The translations under genes and the position numbers were made by a program. Positions 1-11,295 of a stretch of DNA of 64,000 nucleotides are shown piece after piece (the stretch's first letter is position 1; each line of letters starts with the position of its first letter). The stretch covers positions 29,961,128-30,025,127 of the forward strand of contig CM062294.1 of assembly GCA_031216915.1 (NCBI GenBank), written 5' to 3'. The notes below the pieces were generated by a model, which was not told the origin of the DNA, searched no databases, and worked only from the letters and a program-made list of their open reading frames with translations. The DNA comes from Pictodentalium vernedei (Eukaryota; Mollusca; Scaphopoda; Dentaliida; Dentaliidae).

Positions 1-286
1 AAATTTATATATTTTTTATACTTACTAATGACCCAGACATAGCTGGTGCTAACTCTTAAAATATAGGGCCAAACACAAATTTTGCCCCCCAATCCCCAAA
101 ATTTACATCTAAAACTAAAGAAAACATGTCCTGAAAGGCCCTCCACACTTCGCCCCTACTGCGCATGCGCAGTGTCAAGGACGTTCCGAAATTGGTGCCA
201 TTAATCATTCTAATAACCAGTGCCTGGTAAGCGCTATGTACTCAGCGGGGAGGCAAGAGTTCCCAACTCCTGGGAGGGCCATCCCC

Positions 287-375
287 GTCTTGGTCATTGG
301 TAAGTATAAAAAATATATAAATTACTATAAATTTTTTAACATTTTTATACTGTACCAATGACCCAGACATAGCTG
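287..375. repeat. Internal complementary region (ICR), DIRS copy 1
   Basis: This segment reads as the reverse complement of the element's left terminus (GTTAAAAAATTTATAG outward) joined directly to the reverse complement of its right terminus (TATAAAAAT inward). The junction AAC|ATT falls at 340|341. DIRS elements use such a region as the template that completes the ends of a circular intermediate. Here it defines the exact element ends, which agree with those seen at the insertion sites. Confidence 0.75.
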
Positions 376-1256
376 AATAGTAAAAAGGCTGGAGGGCCAA
401 GGACATAGAGCAAAATGGAATACGCACAATAAAATAAAATAGAGTCATCCCCTGTAGGGAAAAAGAAGTAATAGGCCTTACATGTATCTTTCTTATTTAT
501 GATAAATTAGAAAGATACAACACCTTCCAAAATTGAGCTTCATACATCCATGTACTCTATTAATATCCAATATAATCCTTATACTAATAATTTTTAAAGT
601 AAGCCAATAAATAAAGTAAGTCTAGAGAATAGAGACTCTTATACTCCTAAAAGTGTCTGAGGATTGCATAATCATGTCCGTTGACATATGCAATATTCAA
701 AAGCTATACTTTAAAAACTAAGACTTGAATGAATTTTAAAAACCTAAACTTCTCTCTAAACAACCATCCCAATAACAGCTCAGAATTACTAACTCCGGAG
801 GAGGTATCCCCTTGTTTTCATAGTAAAACAGGTGACCCAAGGGAACACCCTCCCCCCCCCCCCCTTTTTCTTGCCCTGGGTCAAATAGCCCAGAGCGAAG
901 AGGGCAGCCGAACGGAGACACTGCCGAAACAGACAGCCTACCTAGCTATAGTAGCAACTGTTAAGTGAATGACATTCTGAGCAGTAGATAATAGACCTAA
1001 CAATAGAGGCCTCCAGAAATGGACTCGATATTTCTGAGATAAAATTCATGAATGTGGATGGCTGAGCGCAATGAGCGGCCTTCAAAAATCTATAATAGCG
1101 ACACTATTAATGTAAGCCCAAGAAGTAGAAGAACTCTTACTTCATGAGCCGAAATCTTAAGCACAACTGCTAAGTCAATGATATACCATAAGCAGTACCG
1201 ATAGTTAATAGAATCCATTAACAATAAAATGGAGCGTAACGTCCTTCTACTAGACA

Positions 1257-1979
1257 TCAAAGACAGAAGCTTACGCCCATAGTAATAAACAGATATCTGT
1301 TTATAAATACATAAACTGTACCCGGAAAGAGTAAAGGCCTATGCCCATACGAAGACGGAAGGACCTTAAAATAATAGGTTCCGGATAATAGGAGCCTAAC
1401 TCTTATGCAACAATCCAACCTAAATAGTAACGGAAGTATTGATTCCGAAACTATGAAAGTGAAAATCATCCATCAATAGTGCATGAAACTCACTGACTCT
1501 ACAGTAAAAGAGAAACCAACAGAATTACTGTCTAAAAGGTCAGAATTTGAAAACTACTGTTTCCAGAGGCTCAAATGATTACTTAGCTAAATAAGAACCG
1601 AAGTTAAAATCCGAATAGGAATTTAATCTAAAGATTCTAAGTCTATTTATCAAAAAGTTACTAACTGACTTAGATAAAGAGACAAAAGACTCAATTGTAA
1701 ACTATCGTAGAGTGCATAGGTATGAGGTAACATAAACCAATAACCTAAATAATAACAGGCTGCAGTAGATCTTGTGAAACAAGTATACTAAAAAATAGCA
1801 ATGAGTAGAATGGAGGGATCAACAATATGAACATAATGATCCCTACACCACGACGGAAGAGCCTCCACTTTAGCCGCATAGAATAGCGAAGAAGAGGATC
1901 TCCTATAGTAAGAAATCGCGTCCAAAGCTCGTCCAGTACAGTGCTTACAATGCAATACGGACCACACAACGGAATACAT
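1257..1979 (-). pseudogene. Tyrosine recombinase remnant (DIRS type), copy 1
   Basis: In conceptual minus-strand translation across several frames, 1979-1788 contains a segment resembling the N-terminal SAM-like domain of DIRS recombinases (residues SSSSLFYAAKVEALPSWCRD, then VDPSIL). A second hydrophobic block lies towards 1257. Stops and frameshifts separate the blocks, and the catalytic Arg...His-x-x-Arg...Tyr residues are not recognisable. Its position downstream of RNase H in the coding direction is the normal DIRS order. The protein is dead; the match is by eye. Confidence 0.55.
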
Positions 1980-2219
1980 GAAGGTTGCGACCTTGCTGGT
2001 TGTGATAAAGATGAGACGATTTACCCAGTGAAAAAGATCCTCACATAGAGGAAGATTTCACGTTAAGACCCACAGTAGACAAGAGAGTAAATTACTCATG
2101 ATCTCTGTGAAGATAGAGATGCTATCAACAGAAATGTATTGTGGTTGTTTATCTTAGCAATACCTGCTAAAACAACAGCGCCGGAGGATACGCGTATCCT
2201 ATCATTCCGTCCTATAGAT

Positions 2220-2865
2220 CAATAGAGCGTTAACAATATTAGCTCAGAGATCTGGACAAGCCAACACATACGTCTGCAATTGATTAGCAAGCTGTGTCAT
2301 AAATAAATCATCATTGGGCGCTCCCATAGATAGCAAATCTGATTGAATACTTGTTTGTTGAGAGTCCATTCTGACAGCAACAAGCGACCTGTAAGAGAAC
2401 GGGAGTCCGATAAAACAATCAGACGACCCGGAATATGACGGACCAAAACTGAACTTGGTGTACTATAACCAACAGACGGATTCTTTCCATTAAATTGAAT
2501 AACGGAAACGAAAGAGTGCCTCCCTGGTTCCGGAGATGCGCCACTACTGTCGAATTAAAGGACAGGAATTTGGGCATGCGTTTCTGAATAATGTTCATGC
2601 AATGACATAAAGCAAGCCTAAAAAACATTATTCCGCGGAAGAAAACTGATTGCTAAAAGACTGCGGAACCCAAAGACCCTGGCACTTCGAATCCGTAGGG
2701 ATCAGTATTATATCCCAATCTGTTTGACTGGCAACCGTCATAACAGCCACACTCGGGTCCGGCAACTGCGGCGGCACTCTCTGAGTCAACCACCGAATGT
2801 TTGCCCCAGTCTGAATCTCTTGTAACACAAGATAGACAAGAGAACGTGTAAATCGAGCAATTCAT
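2220..2865 (-). pseudogene. RNase H remnant (DIRS/Ngaro type), copy 1
   Basis: Minus-strand pieces align by eye to the DIRS-family RNase H domain. In order they are RVPPQLPDPSVAVMTVAS, GLWVPQ, FNSTVVAHLRNQGGT, then past a frameshift RHIPG, LLSEWTLNKQVFNQI and a DLF-type block near 2300. Two expected acidic positions are lost: the Asp of the usual TDAS is Val, and the Asp of DNTT is Phe. The shared NQGGT, HIPG and EWTL landmarks make DIRS/Ngaro likelier than other RNase H families. Several frameshifts and stops make it non-functional. Confidence 0.65.
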
Positions 2866-2961
2866 GGATTGCCGAAAAGTTGCCGTCGAAGAGAAGCTCC
2901 TCCGAGAACGAAGCGACTCTGAGAGAGTTCTTAACTTTACTATCCACGCGTGTGGATGTAG

Positions 2962-3012
2962 CTAGGGCTGCGTCACGTCTAACTAACTCCAATCAGCCAC
3001 TGAAGGGCGGAG
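2962..3012. repeat. Conserved stem-loop TCACGT...ACGTGA
   Basis: Inverted arms TCACGT/ACGTGA and AACTCC/GGAGTT enclose a short loop. The same stem, with compensating sequence change, is present in the diverged family member at 20704-20755. This suggests the fold rather than the exact sequence has been kept. Confidence 0.5.
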
Positions 3013-3366
3013 TTATACGTGAACAAACTACTGCCCTCAAAAGAAATTACATTGAGAATAATATCCCGTAAATCTTTTCTTGAAGACGTAATGATAACGC
3101 CTCAGTAAGGCGGATTACGTATAATAAAGCATCTAAGTTAAGTCTACTATACATAATGTCGTTCCCAACATTGAAATTGGAAAAGACATAAACGGCGAAA
3201 AAGAATATATGCAGTCTTTAATCACACCGTCTAGACGCATATGAACTCTCGGTATGCCCTGCTCTGCCAAAATAAACTATTTGTATAAATGATAAAATGG
3301 CAGAAATGAGCAACGCGGACAAGAAACTAAACTATCATGCTTAGTAGCAGGCTTGTATATATATAT

Positions 3367-4440
3367 ATATAGCGTCGAAAAATAAAACACATGTTGTAAT
3401 GACAATATTGGACTGCGTCGGTAAGTCAGGGACAATGTCCCTGAACCAATCGAAAAATCCGAGTCCAATGACGCTATAAGTCTCTTATCCAAGATCGCAG
3501 CACTGAAGTCCGAAATAATAATCACTGGAAGATAATGCCAGAAGATATGAAAGGCATCTTCCGATACTACTAAAGGGAAAACTCGAAATCTTTCGAATCC
3601 CTTTCGCCATCCTGTCGGACCCTATAAAGCGTTCGGTCGTCCGTACCTGATGCAACCGCGGACCGCACCGACCCAGCGCCGTCGGATAATTCCTGATTCG
3701 ACCGAGAAACTGTCAATTGCTGGGATGCTGCGAAACAACTGTGCTAACTCGGATAGCACGTCCGTCACTGAGGCCTGAGGAGAAGCGGTCTTACGATGCA
3801 TTGCCGCTGTAAGCTCCGTGATCGTTACCCCGTGCATACTACCAATATGCGAGCGAACGGAGTGTATAGGCCTCGTGTCCCTTGGCTACCGGATGGCGCG
3901 ACCTATTCGCCGTGGAATCACTCAATGCCGAAACTGATCGGATACTCGAGGTCACGTAGCCAATGTGCGGTCGTGTGCCCTGCTGTGAGGATGAGGAAGC
4001 ATTAAAGACAGTCTCTCGGACTGTCAATATAACGGAGCGTCCCGACCAACGGACATATGCTCCGAATGTAAAATATCTGAACCACAACATGCGGTCCCCT
4101 ATGTTGTTGGGCGAGAGAGGGACCTCTCTCGCTCACAGCCCGGACGGACCTGGACAAGCCAGGAACCGGACTAACAGGCTTCCTCCGATCTGTCCTCAAT
4201 CTGCCGTCACTGGGTGAGTACTAAAGTAATTAAAGTGCTCGCATCACCCAAATCTCCTTCCTAGACCGCAACGGACGAACCCGGCAGCCGAACCATTCGA
4301 TGAATGTACGCTACACCGGGTGAGCTAGCGAATGTCACTCCGTAGGCGATAGACATATTCCATGAGCACTAATTGCCGCTAACTCTTCATTAACTATGAC
4401 GACAGAGGCACACTTTTGAAAGACATCTCCATAACTCTTC
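3367..4440. repeat. GC-rich hairpin module 1, DIRS copy 1
   Basis: This ~1.07 kb module is homologous to the next one. It starts with a ~110 bp inverted repeat bounded by TATAGCGTC and GACGCTATA (3368-3478) that holds the small palindrome AGGGACAATGTCCCT. A GC-rich block follows, with further stems (around 4093-4130), then a CTGGGTGAG...CATCACCC hairpin, a tRNA-like box pair and an AT-richer tail. Its base composition contrasts sharply with the rest of the element. It occupies the place where DIRS gag/RT would lie. Short minus-strand ORFs in the two modules resemble each other (both share AAMHRKTA), so decayed coding origin is possible, but no RT motif is seen. Confidence 0.65.
4262..4330 (-). 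promoter_or_regulatory. tRNA-like box A/box B pair, module 1
   Basis: On the minus strand TAGCTCACCCGG (4327-4316) resembles a pol III box A. GGGTTCGTCC (4282-4273) resembles box B, about 33 nt further on, which is the spacing found in tRNA genes. The cloverleaf pairing is poor, so this is at best a tRNA-derived promoter or tRNA-like fold, not a tRNA gene. Confidence 0.35.
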
Positions 4441-4488
4441 GAACAAGAAACCAGAAATGCTTGGTTAGCAAGCATAAAATAATAATAT

Positions 4489-5563
4489 ATATAGCGTCGT
4501 TCAATAATTCGAAAGTTTGTGTGACATTATTGGACTATGTCGGAACTGAGGGACAATGTCCCTGAACCGAACCAAAAATTTCTAAGTCCACCGACGCTAT
4601 CAGTTTCTTATCCGGCATCGCAGCATTCTGGTCCGACGAAAGAAGCTGTAGAAGACCAAGTCAGATGACATACACAACAGCATATGTTGTTCCGAAAGGG
4701 AAAGGTCGAAATCCTCCGAATCCCTTTCGGTATCCCGTCGGACCGGATGAAACTTTCGGACGTCCGTACCCGCTTCCGCGGAGCGTCCCGACCCAGCATC
4801 ATCGGATAAAATATATGCGACAGATTCAGTTGATGCTGGGATGCTGCGATAAACTGTGCTATCAAGGAAAGCATGTCCGTTCCCGAGGCCTGTGCAGTAG
4901 CGGTCTTACGATGCATTGCCGCCGGAAGCTCCGTGTACGTTGACTCCCGCACACTTCCTATGCGAACGTCCGGAGTCTGCAGGCCTCGTGTCCCTGGCTA
5001 CCGGATGGTGTGACCTGGTCGCCGAAGAATCCTTGATCGGCGAAGCTGGTAATATATCGGCGGTCACGCAGCCAAGGTGCGGTCGTGTGCGCTGACGAGA
5101 AGAGGAAGCCTTAGCAGTCTCAGCGGACTGCCTATACAACGGAGCGTCCCGAGCGACGGACGTATGCTCCGCTTACGACACATTTTGTACCACAACATCT
5201 GGGGCCAGATGTTGTTGAACGAGAGAGGGGCCTCTCTCGCTTGCCGTCCGGATGGACCGGAACGAGCTATGAACCGGACTAAAAGGCTTCCTGCGTTCTC
5301 CCTCCGATCCGCCGTCACTGGGTGTGCATTAGGTTAATTTATAGTGCTCGCATCACCCCAAAATTCCTTCTAGACCGCAACGGACAAACCCGGCTTCCGA
5401 ACCATTCGGTGAATGGACGCTACACCGGGCGAGCTAGCGGACGTCAAAGGCCGTCGAACCTACTAGGGTCCTCTTAGGCAATTGGCGTATTTACATGAGC
5501 ACTTTTCCGCTAGCCCTTCATTAATTGTGACGCCGGAGGCACACTGTTGGAAGACATCACAGA
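4489..5563. repeat. GC-rich hairpin module 2, DIRS copy 1
   Basis: Diverged tandem copy of module 1. It opens with a TATAGCGTC...GACGCTAT hairpin (4490-4600) holding AGGGACAATGTCCCT. Strong stems follow, such as AACATCTGGGGCCAGATGTT and CGAGAGAGGGGCCTCTCTCG near 5197-5245, then a CTGGGTG...CATCACCC hairpin and a second tRNA-like box pair. Copies 2 and 3 carry an additional ~240 bp unit inside this module. Confidence 0.65.
5372..5440 (-). promoter_or_regulatory. tRNA-like box A/box B pair, module 2
   Basis: The minus strand reads TAGCTCGCCCGG (5436-5425), then at tRNA spacing GGGTTTGTCC (5391-5382). It is homologous to the pair in module 1; box B here differs from copies 2 and 3, which read GGGTTCGTCC. 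Confidence 0.3.
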
Positions 5564-6826
5564 TACATCACCCTAATCTTGATCGTCTGAAATAGAAATT
5601 GATAAAGTAGAGTGACCCTGCGGGGAAAGGACCGGAGTGTCCAAATCCCCAACAACATACCGTGACATACGCTTCCCATATTGTCATCGAAATCATACGA
5701 TACAGAACAGGAGTTAATGCGAGTACACTGACCACATATAGAATGATAATAAAGTCAGAGGAAGACTTCCTCTTAAAACAATTGATCAATATCCTTTCAA
5801 TGTGAAAAGAAAACAAGTCCTGGTACTCGCACTAACCCCTGGCAATCAAAATACATAATAATAATATGATCCATTAATATAGAAAAAATAATTGAAAACA
5901 AAATATTTTGAAAAAATATTTTTTCAGAACAGCCCAAGTTTCTGAAAAGTAACGTTGAGCCCCAATGGATCCCAAGCCTAAGTGTGGACAAAAATTTTAA
6001 AAATATTTTAAACAATTTATTCAACACTTACGAACAATAATAATGTATCTAGTTATGATTAAAATAACATCAAGATATTATTTTTTAGAAATCCCCCCCT
6101 CACACAGAGGGCTGTTGTAAATGTAAACAATGAGTGTAAAAACACTAAAATAAGACTCCAGGCACCCAGGCCCGAAATCAGTTACCAAAAATACACTATC
6201 TGATGCAAAACAGAGACTTCCAGGGAAGAAACTGCAGAACATCAGATGGTAGATGCAGAACACAACGCCTAACCACCCGTAGGTGAAGACGTAAACATGG
6301 GGAAAGAACAGAATTCATTCTGTTATTCAGCTAAAACTCCCAAGAAAATTTAGTAATAATAATTACAAAAACTATGCCAAAAGCATGGGAGAATAGCAAG
6401 GGGGAACTTAAAGGACAGGGAGAGAGGAAAACACTTAAAAAAACAGTGTAACTAAATAATCAGAATGACAACAAAATGGCTGCTGCCTTGAAAATAGGTA
6501 ACTTAACATAATTTCATTAAAAAGTTAAAAAATTTATAGTAATTTATATATTTTTTATACTTACCAATGACCCAGACATAGCTGGTGCTAACTCTTAAAA
6601 TATAGGGCCAAACACAAATTTTGCCCCCCAATCCCCAAAATTTGCATCTAAAACTAAAGAAAACATGTCCTGAAAGGCCCTCCACACTTCGCCCCTACTG
6701 CGCATGCGCAGTGTCAAGGACGTTCCGAAATTGGCGCCATTTATCATTCTAATAACCAGTGCCTGGTAAGCGCTATGTACTCAGCGGGGAGGCAAGAGTT
6801 CCCAACTCCTGGGAGGGCCATCCCCG

Positions 6827-6915
6827 TCTGGGTCATTGGTAAGTATAAAAAATATATAAATTACTATAAATTTTTTAACATTTTTATACTGTACCAATGA
6901 CCCAGACATAGCTGA
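6827..6915. repeat. Internal complementary region (ICR), DIRS copy 2
   Basis: Reverse complement of left end plus right end, with the junction at 6879|6880 (AAC|ATT). The first half pairs with 6524-6574 and the second half with the right ITR tip. Same arrangement as in copies 1 and 3. Confidence 0.75.
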
Positions 6916-7805
6916 ATAGTAAAAAGGCTGGAGGGCCAAGGACATAGAGCAAATTGGAATACGCTCAATAAAATAAAATAGAGTCATCCCCTGTAGGGAA
7001 AAGAAGTAATAGGCCTTACATGTATCTTTCTTATTTATGATAAATTAGAAAGATACAACACCTTCCAAAATTGAGCTTCATACATCCATGTACTCTATTA
7101 ATATCCAATAATCCTTATACTAATAATTTTTAAAGTAAGCCAATAATAAAGTAAGTCTAGAGAATAGAGACTCTTATACTCCTAAAAGTGTGTGAGAAAT
7201 GCATAATCATGTCCGTTGACATATGCAATATTCAAAAGCTATACTTTAAAAACTAAGACTTGAATGAATTTTATAAACTTAAACTTCTCACTAAACAACC
7301 ATCCCAATAACAGCTCAGAATTACTAACTCCGGAGGAGGTATCCCCTTGTTTTCATAGTAAAAACAGGTGACCCAAGGGAACACCCTCCCCCCCCCCCCC
7401 TTTTTCTTGCCCTGGGTCAAATAGCCCAGAGCGAAGAGGGCAGCCGAACGGAGACACTGCCGAAACAGACAGCCTACCTAGCTATAGTAGCAACTGTTAA
7501 GTGAATGACATTCTGAGCAGTAGATAATAGACCTAACAATAGAGGCCTCCAGAAATGGACTCGATATTTCTGAGATAAAATTCATGAATGTGGATAGCTG
7601 AGCGCAATGAGCAGCCTTCAAAAATCTATAATAGCAACACTATTAATGTAAGCCCAAGAAGTAGAAGAACTCTTACTTCATGAGCCGAAATCTTAAGCAC
7701 AACTGCTAAGCCAATGATATACCATAAGCAGTACGCTAGTTAATAGAATCCATTAACAATAAAATGGAGCGTAACGTCCTTCTACTAGACATGAAAGACA
7801 GAAGA

Positions 7806-8905
7806 AGCTTACGCCCTTGTAATAAACAGATATCTGTTTATAAATACATAAACTGTACCCGGAAAGAGTAAAGGCCTATGCCCATACGAAGACGGAAGGA
7901 CCTTAAAATAATAGGTTCCGGATAATAGGAGCCTAACTCTTATGCAACAATCCAACCTAAATAGTAACGGAAGTATTGATTCCGAAACTATGAAAGTGAA
8001 AATCATCCATCGATAGTGCATGAAACTCACTGACTCTACAGTAAAAAAGAAACCAACAGAATTACTGTCTAAAAGGTCAGAACGGTTCGAATCCCACCTG
8101 CGGCAACCGCGTTGTGTCCTTGGGCAAGACACTTCACCCCGATTGCCTACATGGGGGCACGATGACGCTGTGTACTGAGGCGTACTGCACGTCGATGGTG
8201 CGCATGTCTTCAACCAATCTAACCCTGCCTGTGCTGTGGTGCAGAGTACAGAGTTACGATGTTGGAGAGCTGACAGCTGCTCGTCGTTGCTCGGTGGTTC
8301 TCTCCGGGTACTCCGGCTTCCTCCACCCGTAAAACTGTCACGGTCACGATTAGCCATTGTGCATAAGTATGTGACCTTAAACACCAATAAATAAATAAAT
8401 AAATAAATATAAAAGGTCAGAATTTGAAAACTACTGTTTCCAGAGGCTCAAATGATTACTTAGCTAAATAAGAACCGAAGTTAAAATCCGTATAGGAATT
8501 TAATCTAAAGATTCTAAGTCTATTTATCAAAAAGTTACTAACTGACTTAGATAAAGAGACAAAAGACTCAATTGTAAACTATCGTAGAGTGCATAGGTAT
8601 GAGGTAACATAAACCTATAACCTAAATAACAACAGGCTGCAGTAGATCTTGTGAAACAAGTATACTAAAAAATAGCAATGAGTAGTATGGAGGGATCAAC
8701 AATATGAACATAATGATCCCTACACCACGACGGAAGAGCCTCCACTTTAGTCGCATAGAATAGCGAAGAAGAGGATCTCCTATAGTAAGAAATCGCGTCC
8801 AAAGCTCGTCCAGTACAGTGCTTACAATGCAATACGGACCACACAACGGAATACATGAAGGTTGCGACCTTGCTGGTTGTGATAAAGATGACACGATTTA
8901 CCCAG
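7806..8905 (-). pseudogene. Tyrosine recombinase remnant, copy 2, with SINE insertion
   Basis: Same degenerate DIRS-type recombinase region as in copy 1 (SSSSLFYATKVEALPSWCRD near 8790-8730). It is interrupted by the SINE at 8083-8410. A 192-residue reading frame here (8387-7809) is an accident of SINE plus remnant and is not a gene. Confidence 0.5.
8083..8410 (+). mobile_element. tRNA-derived SINE, 5' truncated, in DIRS copy 2
   Basis: It begins at the box B (GGTTCGAATCC), carries the common SINE body of this window and ends in AAATA-type repeats. The 12 bp duplication AAAAGGTCAGAA flanks it (8071-8082 and 8411-8422). Copies 1 and 3 have the empty site (one AAAAGGTCAGAATTTG), so this SINE inserted after the copies diverged. 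Confidence 0.85.
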
Positions 8906-9069
8906 TGAAAAAAGATCCTCACATAGAGGAAGATTTCACGTTAAGATCCACAGTAGACAAGAGAGTAAATTACTCATGATCTCTGTGAAGATAGAGATGC
9001 TATCAACAGAAATGTATTGTGGTTGTTTATCTTAGCAATACCTGCTAAAACAACAGCGCCGGAGGATAC

Positions 9070-9824
9070 GCGTATCCTATCATTCCGTCCTATAGATCAA
9101 TAGAGCGTTAACAGTATTAGCTCAGAGATCTGGACAAGCCAACACATACGTCTGCAATTGATTAGCAAGCTGTGTCATAAATAAAACATCATTGGGCGCT
9201 CCCATAGATAGCAAATCTGATTGAATACTTGTTTGTTGAGAGTTCATTCTGACAGCAACAAGCGACCCGTAAGAGAACGGGAGTGCGATAAAACAATCAG
9301 ACGACCCAGAATATGACGGACCAAAACTGAACTTGGTGTACTATAACCAACAGACGGATTCTTTCCATTAAAATGAATAACGGAAACGAAAGAGTGCCTC
9401 CCTGGTTCCGGAGATACGCCACTACTGTCGAATTAAAGGACAGGAATTTGGGCATGCGTTTCTGAATAATGTTCATGCAATGACATAAAGCAAGCCTAAA
9501 AAACATTATTCCGCGGAAGTTAAACTGATAGCTAAAAGACTGCGGAACCCAAAGACCCTGGCACTTCGAATCCATAGGGATCAGTATATATCCCAATCTG
9601 TTTGACTGGCAACCGTCATAACAGCCACACTCGGGTCCGGCAACTGCGGCGGCACTCTCTGAGTCAACCACCGAATGTTTGCCCCAGTCTGAATCTCTTG
9701 TAACACTAGATAGACAAGAGAATGTATAAATCAAGCAATTCATGGATTGCCGGAAAGTTGCCGTCGAAGAGAAGCTCCTCCGAGAACGAAGCGACTCTGA
9801 GAGAGTTCTTAACCTACTATCCAC
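9070..9824 (-). pseudogene. RNase H remnant (DIRS type), copy 2
   Basis: The longest surviving frame of the family (175 residues, 9824-9297) spans the RNase H landmarks GLWVPQ and TVVAYLRNQGGT in one frame. The RVPPQLPDPS region near 9660 is only in another frame. It lacks the expected catalytic Asp residues and is followed by frameshifts. Downstream the EWTL and DLF landmarks continue towards 9070. Compared with copy 1, single-base indels change which pieces are in frame. Confidence 0.6.
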
Positions 9825-10243
9825 GCGTGGATGTAGCTAGGGCTGCATCACGTCTAACCAACTCCAATCAGCCACTGAAGGGCGGAGTTATACGTGAACA
9901 AACTACTGCCCTCAAAAGAAATTACATTGAGAATAATATCCCGTAAATCTTTTCTTGAAGACGTAATGATAACGCCTCAGTAAGGCGGATTACGTATAAT
10001 AAAGCGTCTAAGTTAAGTCTACTATACATAATGTCGTTCCCAACATTGAAATTGGAAAAGACATAAACGGCGAAAAAGAATATATGCAGTCTTTAATCAC
10101 ACCGTCTAGACGCATATGAACTCTCGGTAAGCCCTGCTCTGCCAAAATAAACTATTTGTAAAAAAGATAAAATGGCAGAAATGAGCCACGCGGACAAGAA
10201 ACTAAACTATCATGCTTAGTAGCAGGCTTGTATATATATAAAT

Positions 10244-11240
10244 ATATAGCGTCGAAAAATAAAACACATGTTGTAATGACAATATTGGACTGCGTCGGTA
10301 AGTCAGGGACAAAGTCCCTGTACCGATCGAAAAATCTGAGTCCAATGACGCTATAAGTCTCTTATCCAAGATCGCAGCAATGAAGTCCGAAAAATAATCA
10401 CTGGAAGAAAAGCCAGAAGATATGAAAGGCATCTTCCGATACTACTAAAGGGAAAACTCGAAATCTTTCATATCCCTTTCGCCATCCTGTCGGACCCTAT
10501 AAAGCGTTCGGTCGTCCGTAGCTTGATGCAACCGCGGACCACACCGACCCAGCGCCGTCGGATAATTCCTGATTCGACCGAGAAACTGTCAATTGCTGGG
10601 ATGCTGCGAAACAACTGTGCTAACTCGGATAGCACGTCCGTCACTGAGGCCTGAGGAGAAGCGGTCTTACGATGCATTGCCGCAGGAAGCTCCGAGATCG
10701 TTACCCCGTGCATACTTCCAATATGCGAGCGAACGGAGTGTATAGGCCTCGTGTCCCTTGGCTACCGGATGGCGCGACCTATTCGCTGTGGAATCACTGA
10801 ATGCCGAAACTGATCGGATACTCGAGGTCACGTAGCCAATGTGCGGTCGTGTGCCCTGCTGTGAGGATGAGGAAGCATTAAAGACAGTCTCTCTGACTGT
10901 CAATATAACGGAGCGTCCCGAGCAACGGACATATGCTCCGAATGTAAAATATCTGAACCACAACATGCGGTCCCCTATGTTGTTGGCTTCCTCCGATCTG
11001 TCCTCAATCTGCCATCACTGGGTGAGTACTAAAGTAATTAAAGTGCTCGCATCACCCAAATCTCCTTCCTAGACCGCAACGGACGAACCCGGCAGCCGAA
11101 CCATTCGATGAATGTACGCTACACCGGGTGAGCTAGCGAATGTCACTCCGTAAGCGATAGATATATACCATGAGCACTTATTGCCGCTAACTCTTCATTA
11201 ACTATGACGACAGAGGCACACTTTTGAAAGACATCTCCAT
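10244..11240. repeat. GC-rich hairpin module 1, DIRS copy 2
   Basis: Counterpart of 3367-4440. About 90 bp present in copy 1 (the second arm around a CGAGAGAGGGACCTCTCTCG-type stem) is missing here and in copy 3: GTTGTTGG runs straight into CTTCCTCC. The tRNA-like pair is at 11072-11140. Confidence 0.6.
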
Positions 11241-11295
11241 AACTCTTCGAACAAGAAACCAGAAATGCTTGGATAGCAAGCATAAAGTAATAATA

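Larger units (their letters stand above)
1..6523 (-). mobile_element. DIRS-like retroelement copy 1, main part
   Basis: First of three near-identical ~7 kb copies. The window opens about 20-30 bases inside its left end. The order from left is: inverted terminal repeat (ITR), internal complementary region (287-375), minus-strand tyrosine-recombinase remnant, minus-strand RNase H remnant, two GC-rich hairpin modules (3367-5563) and an AT-rich right arm. It stops at the A-run ending at 6523, where copy 2 is inserted; its right end resumes at 13865. A private ITR variant (CCATTAATCATTC, against CCATTTATCATTC in copies 2 and 3) occurs in its left ITR and again in 13865-14256, which ties the two pieces together. 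No intact protein is encoded. The DIRS call rests on architecture plus the RNase H/recombinase remnants. Confidence 0.75.

Noticed and set aside
3622..5337. Many 60-115 residue ORFs in the GC-rich modules as small genes
   Set aside because: Low stop density follows from GC-richness, frames shift between copies, and no start or family motif was recognised. Similarity between modules is as strong at the DNA level.
7809..8387. 192-residue minus-strand ORF as a gene
   Set aside because: It is a fusion of a SINE (8083-8410) and the decayed recombinase region of DIRS copy 2; copies 1 and 3 lack it.
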